Assembly (NCBI GenBank): GCA_000989525.1
Contig: LBON01000004.1
Coordinates: 1-64,000 of the forward strand
Direction: 5' to 3'
Source: a candidate division TM6 bacterium GW2011_GWF2_32_72
GTDB taxonomy: Bacteria > Babelota > Babeliae > Babelales > GWF2-32-72
Length of the DNA: 64,000 bases
Below the pieces are notes generated by a model that worked only from the letters and a program-made list of their open reading frames with translations, was not told where the DNA came from and ran no database searches. Position numbers and translations under genes: made by a program. Numbering within the stretch: position 1 is the first letter of the stretch; each line of letters starts with the position of its first letter. Below, piece by piece: positions 61,748 through 64,000 of the stretch.

Positions 61748-64000
61748 ATGTCAGAAAAACACTTTACTCATTTACATCTTCATACCGATTTTTCACTTCT
61801 TGATGGAGCAATAACTTTAGATAACTACATCAAATATGGAAAAGAACACAATTTTAAAGCCTTAGGTATTTCTGATCATGGAAACATTTTTGGCGGTGTA
61901 AAGTTTTTTCAAAAATGCAAAAAGGCCGGCATAAAGCCTATTCTTGGGATGGAAGGTTATTTCACTCCGGATGTGTCATTAAAAGAAGTAAATGAAAACA
62001 AACGTTATTTCCATTCGTTATTAATTGTTCAAAATCAAATTGGATATAAAAATTTATGCAAGTTAATTTCTTTTGCATTTCAGAAAGGCTTCTATTTCAA
62101 GCCACGATTTGATTACAGCGCTCTAGAAAAATATTCTGAAGGTTTAATTGTCAGCTCAGCTTGTCTTGGTGGGCACATTCCCCAGCTTTTAATAGAAAAT
62201 AAAGATGCGGAAGCAATGCAACAAATTGACTGGTTTTTAAAAATTTTTGGTGAAGAAAGATTTTATCTTGAAGTTCAACCACCTTTTATTGAAGCAGATG
62301 GCAAGGAAATACAAAAATTTGTTAATGATAAAATTTTTAATATCGCACAACAAAAAGGTTTAAAAACAATTGCAACATGTGATGCTCACTATCTTAAACT
62401 ACAAGACAGAGAAGCACATGAAATAATGCTAGCTATTCAAACAAGATGCAAAATGTCAGATCCAGAAAGAATGAGTTTTGGAAACTGCCACACATATGCA
62501 AGAACACAAGAAGAAATGCTAGAAATTTTTAAAGACCACCCGGAAGCTGTTTGGAATACAGGAGCCCTTGCAGATTCATGTAAATTTGAATATGAAACAG
62601 GAAAACTATTTTTACCTAAATTTGAAATCCCAGAAAACGATACTCCAGAATCTTTTTTTCAAAAACTTTGCCGAGTCGGACTTCAAGAATTAATTGATTA
62701 CGACGCCATACCAAAAAATGAAGAAAAAAAATATTGGGACAGATTAGAATTAGAAATTGATTTAATTATCAAAATGGGTTTTGTTGGATATTTTTTAATT
62801 GTTGGTGATTTTATTCAATGGGGTAAAAAAAATAATATTCCCATAGGACCAGGCCGAGGGTCTGCAGCTGGTTCTTTAGTTGCCTGGGCCTTAAAAATTA
62901 CCAATATAGATCCTCTTAAATACAACCTACTTTTTGAAAGATTTTTAAATCCAGAACGTGTCTCCATGCCTGATATCGATATAGATTTTTGCATCGAAGG
63001 CCGTGAAAAAGTTATTAATTACGTTAAAGATAAATATGGTCATGATAAAGTTTGCCAAATTATCACATTTGGAACTATGGCAGCCAAAGGTGTTCTAAAA
63101 GATGTCGCCCGTGCATTAGGATTTCCATTTGAAGATTCTAATGCTCTTACAAATCTTGTTCCAGAACAACTTAAAATCACATTAAAAGAAGCAATTGAAC
63201 AAGAGCCAAAATTACAAGAAATGATTAATTCAAATCCGCAAGTTAAAGAACTTTTTGATGTATCATTCAAACTTGAAGGACTAACTAGACATGCATCTAA
63301 ACATGCTGCAGGGATAGTTATTTCACCAGAACCTATAGATGAAGTTTTACCTCTGTATGTTCCCGCAAAAACAACCGAACTTGTTGCTCAATATGCAATG
63401 ACGGAGCTTGAAAGTATCGGCTTTTTAAAAATGGATTTTTTAGGTTTAAAAAACTTAACATTAATCGACCGCGCGCTCAAAATGATCGAAACAAATCATG
63501 GTATAAATATAAACATCGACAAAATCCCTCTTGATGATCCAAAAGCATTTCAACTTCTTTGCGAAGGAAAAACAACAGGTGTATTCCAGTTAGAATCTGG
63601 CGGATTAAAAGAAGTTCTACGCAAATTACAACCTGACAAATTTGAAGATATTATCGCTGTAAACGCGCTTTACAGACCAGGGCCTCTTGGCTCGGGGATG
63701 GTCGATGATTTTATTGAAAGAAGACATGGCAGACAAAAAATCACTTATCAATTCAAAGAGCTTGAACCTGTATTAGATGAAACTTACGGTGTTATTGTTT
63801 ATCAAGAACAGGTTATGAAAATTGCAACTGCAATTGCTGGATACACATTGGGCGAATCTGACATTTTACGCCGAGCAATGGGTAAGAAAAAAGCAGAAGT
63901 CATGGTTGAACAAAAAAAGATTTTTGTTGAAAAATCAATCGCTCGAAATTTTGATGAAAAAAAGGCCGGTGAACTATTTGATCTAATGGCTTATTTTGCC
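61748..64000 (+). CDS. dnaE: DNA polymerase III alpha subunit, DnaE (3' end beyond window)
   Basis: The main replicative polymerase. The first 751 codons are present. The N-terminal PHP domain has HLHLHTDFSLLDGA and GISDHGN. The polymerase domain shows PIGPGRGSAAGSLVAW, SMPDIDIDFC (catalytic Asp residues), LEGLTRHASKHAAGIVIS and AVNALYRPGPLGSG. The frame continues open past the window end. No ribosome site is visible before the ATG at 61748, so it may be read from a leaderless or weakly started message; MSEKHFTHLHLHTDFSLL matches the family start closely. Confidence 0.97.
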   Translation, partial: MSEKHFTHLHLHTDFSLLDGAITLDNYIKYGKEHNFKALGISDHGNIFGGVKFFQKCKKAGIKPILGMEGYFTPDVSLKEVNENKRYFHSLLIVQNQIGYKNLCKLISFAFQKGFYFKPRFDYSALEKYSEGLIVSSACLGGHIPQLLIENKDAEAMQQIDWFLKIFGEERFYLEVQPPFIEADGKEIQKFVNDKIFNIAQQKGLKTIATCDAHYLKLQDREAHEIMLAIQTRCKMSDPERMSFGNCHTYARTQEEMLEIFKDHPEAVWNTGALADSCKFEYETGKLFLPKFEIPENDTPESFFQKLCRVGLQELIDYDAIPKNEEKKYWDRLELEIDLIIKMGFVGYFLIVGDFIQWGKKNNIPIGPGRGSAAGSLVAWALKITNIDPLKYNLLFERFLNPERVSMPDIDIDFCIEGREKVINYVKDKYGHDKVCQIITFGTMAAKGVLKDVARALGFPFEDSNALTNLVPEQLKITLKEAIEQEPKLQEMINSNPQVKELFDVSFKLEGLTRHASKHAAGIVISPEPIDEVLPLYVPAKTTELVAQYAMTELESIGFLKMDFLGLKNLTLIDRALKMIETNHGININIDKIPLDDPKAFQLLCEGKTTGVFQLESGGLKEVLRKLQPDKFEDIIAVNALYRPGPLGSGMVDDFIERRHGRQKITYQFKELEPVLDETYGVIVYQEQVMKIATAIAGYTLGESDILRRAMGKKKAEVMVEQKKIFVEKSIARNFDEKKAGELFDLMAYFA

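Overview
The window is a 64 kb AT-rich stretch (roughly one third G+C by eye) of a bacterial chromosome. The gene style suggests an intracellular, protist-associated bacterium, and the best guess is candidate phylum Dependentiae (TM6). The clues are many exported proteins of unknown function, an exported ankyrin-repeat protein, an exported J-domain protein, an exported PPP-type phosphatase, long coiled-coil secreted proteins and a thin scatter of housekeeping genes with little operon conservation. This assignment is an inference from style; no 16S rRNA is present. No phage, insertion sequence or CRISPR array was seen.

Layout. 1-8.1 kb, mostly minus strand: exported ankyrin protein (cut by the window edge), leucyl aminopeptidase, thioredoxin-fold protein with a Gly/Tyr/His tail, exported alpha/beta hydrolase, and a membrane-anchored thioredoxin reductase-thioredoxin fusion. 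8.2-14.4 kb: an FtsH-like AAA protein with a broken HExxH motif, RpiB, a LolC/E-type permease and phosphoglycerate kinase. 14.4-26.9 kb, mainly minus: unknown secreted proteins, DnaA, a C39-like peptidase next to a cell-wall amidase, an exported J-domain protein, tandem Nudix paralogues, two tRNA-Arg genes, TlyA and an HtrA-type protease. 27-32 kb, plus: DUF2059-like protein, glycyl-tRNA synthetase, DedA-like protein and a two-gene Ktr/Trk potassium uptake unit. 32.3-39.7 kb: ribosomal protein L21, unknown secreted proteins, MutS and a beta-propeller-like protein.

40-48.2 kb is the most unusual part. A secreted coiled-coil protein whose C-terminal domain looks like an EndoU ribonuclease converges on a four-gene minus-strand operon of exported or membrane proteins, one carrying a P-loop; I recognise no known system in that operon. 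48.3-52.4 kb: D-aminoacyl-tRNA deacylase, type I IPP isomerase, UvrA, tRNA-His and tRNA-Pro. 52.4-64 kb: RodA, two exported GNAT acetyltransferases, RuvB, an exported PPP phosphatase, YebC, YicC, an unknown secreted protein and the first 751 codons of DNA polymerase III alpha (dnaE), cut by the window end.

The housekeeping genes cover replication (dnaA, dnaE), repair (mutS, uvrA, ruvB), translation (glycyl-tRNA synthetase, L21, tRNAs, dtd, tlyA), glycolysis/pentose phosphate (pgk, rpiB), potassium uptake, and elongation and remodelling of a peptidoglycan wall (rodA, amidase). The exported proteins are scattered singly between them and probably act in the periplasm, at the surface or in the host. 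Several starts were moved inward to codons preceded by a Shine-Dalgarno sequence. Strong hairpins with T-runs mark many gene ends.
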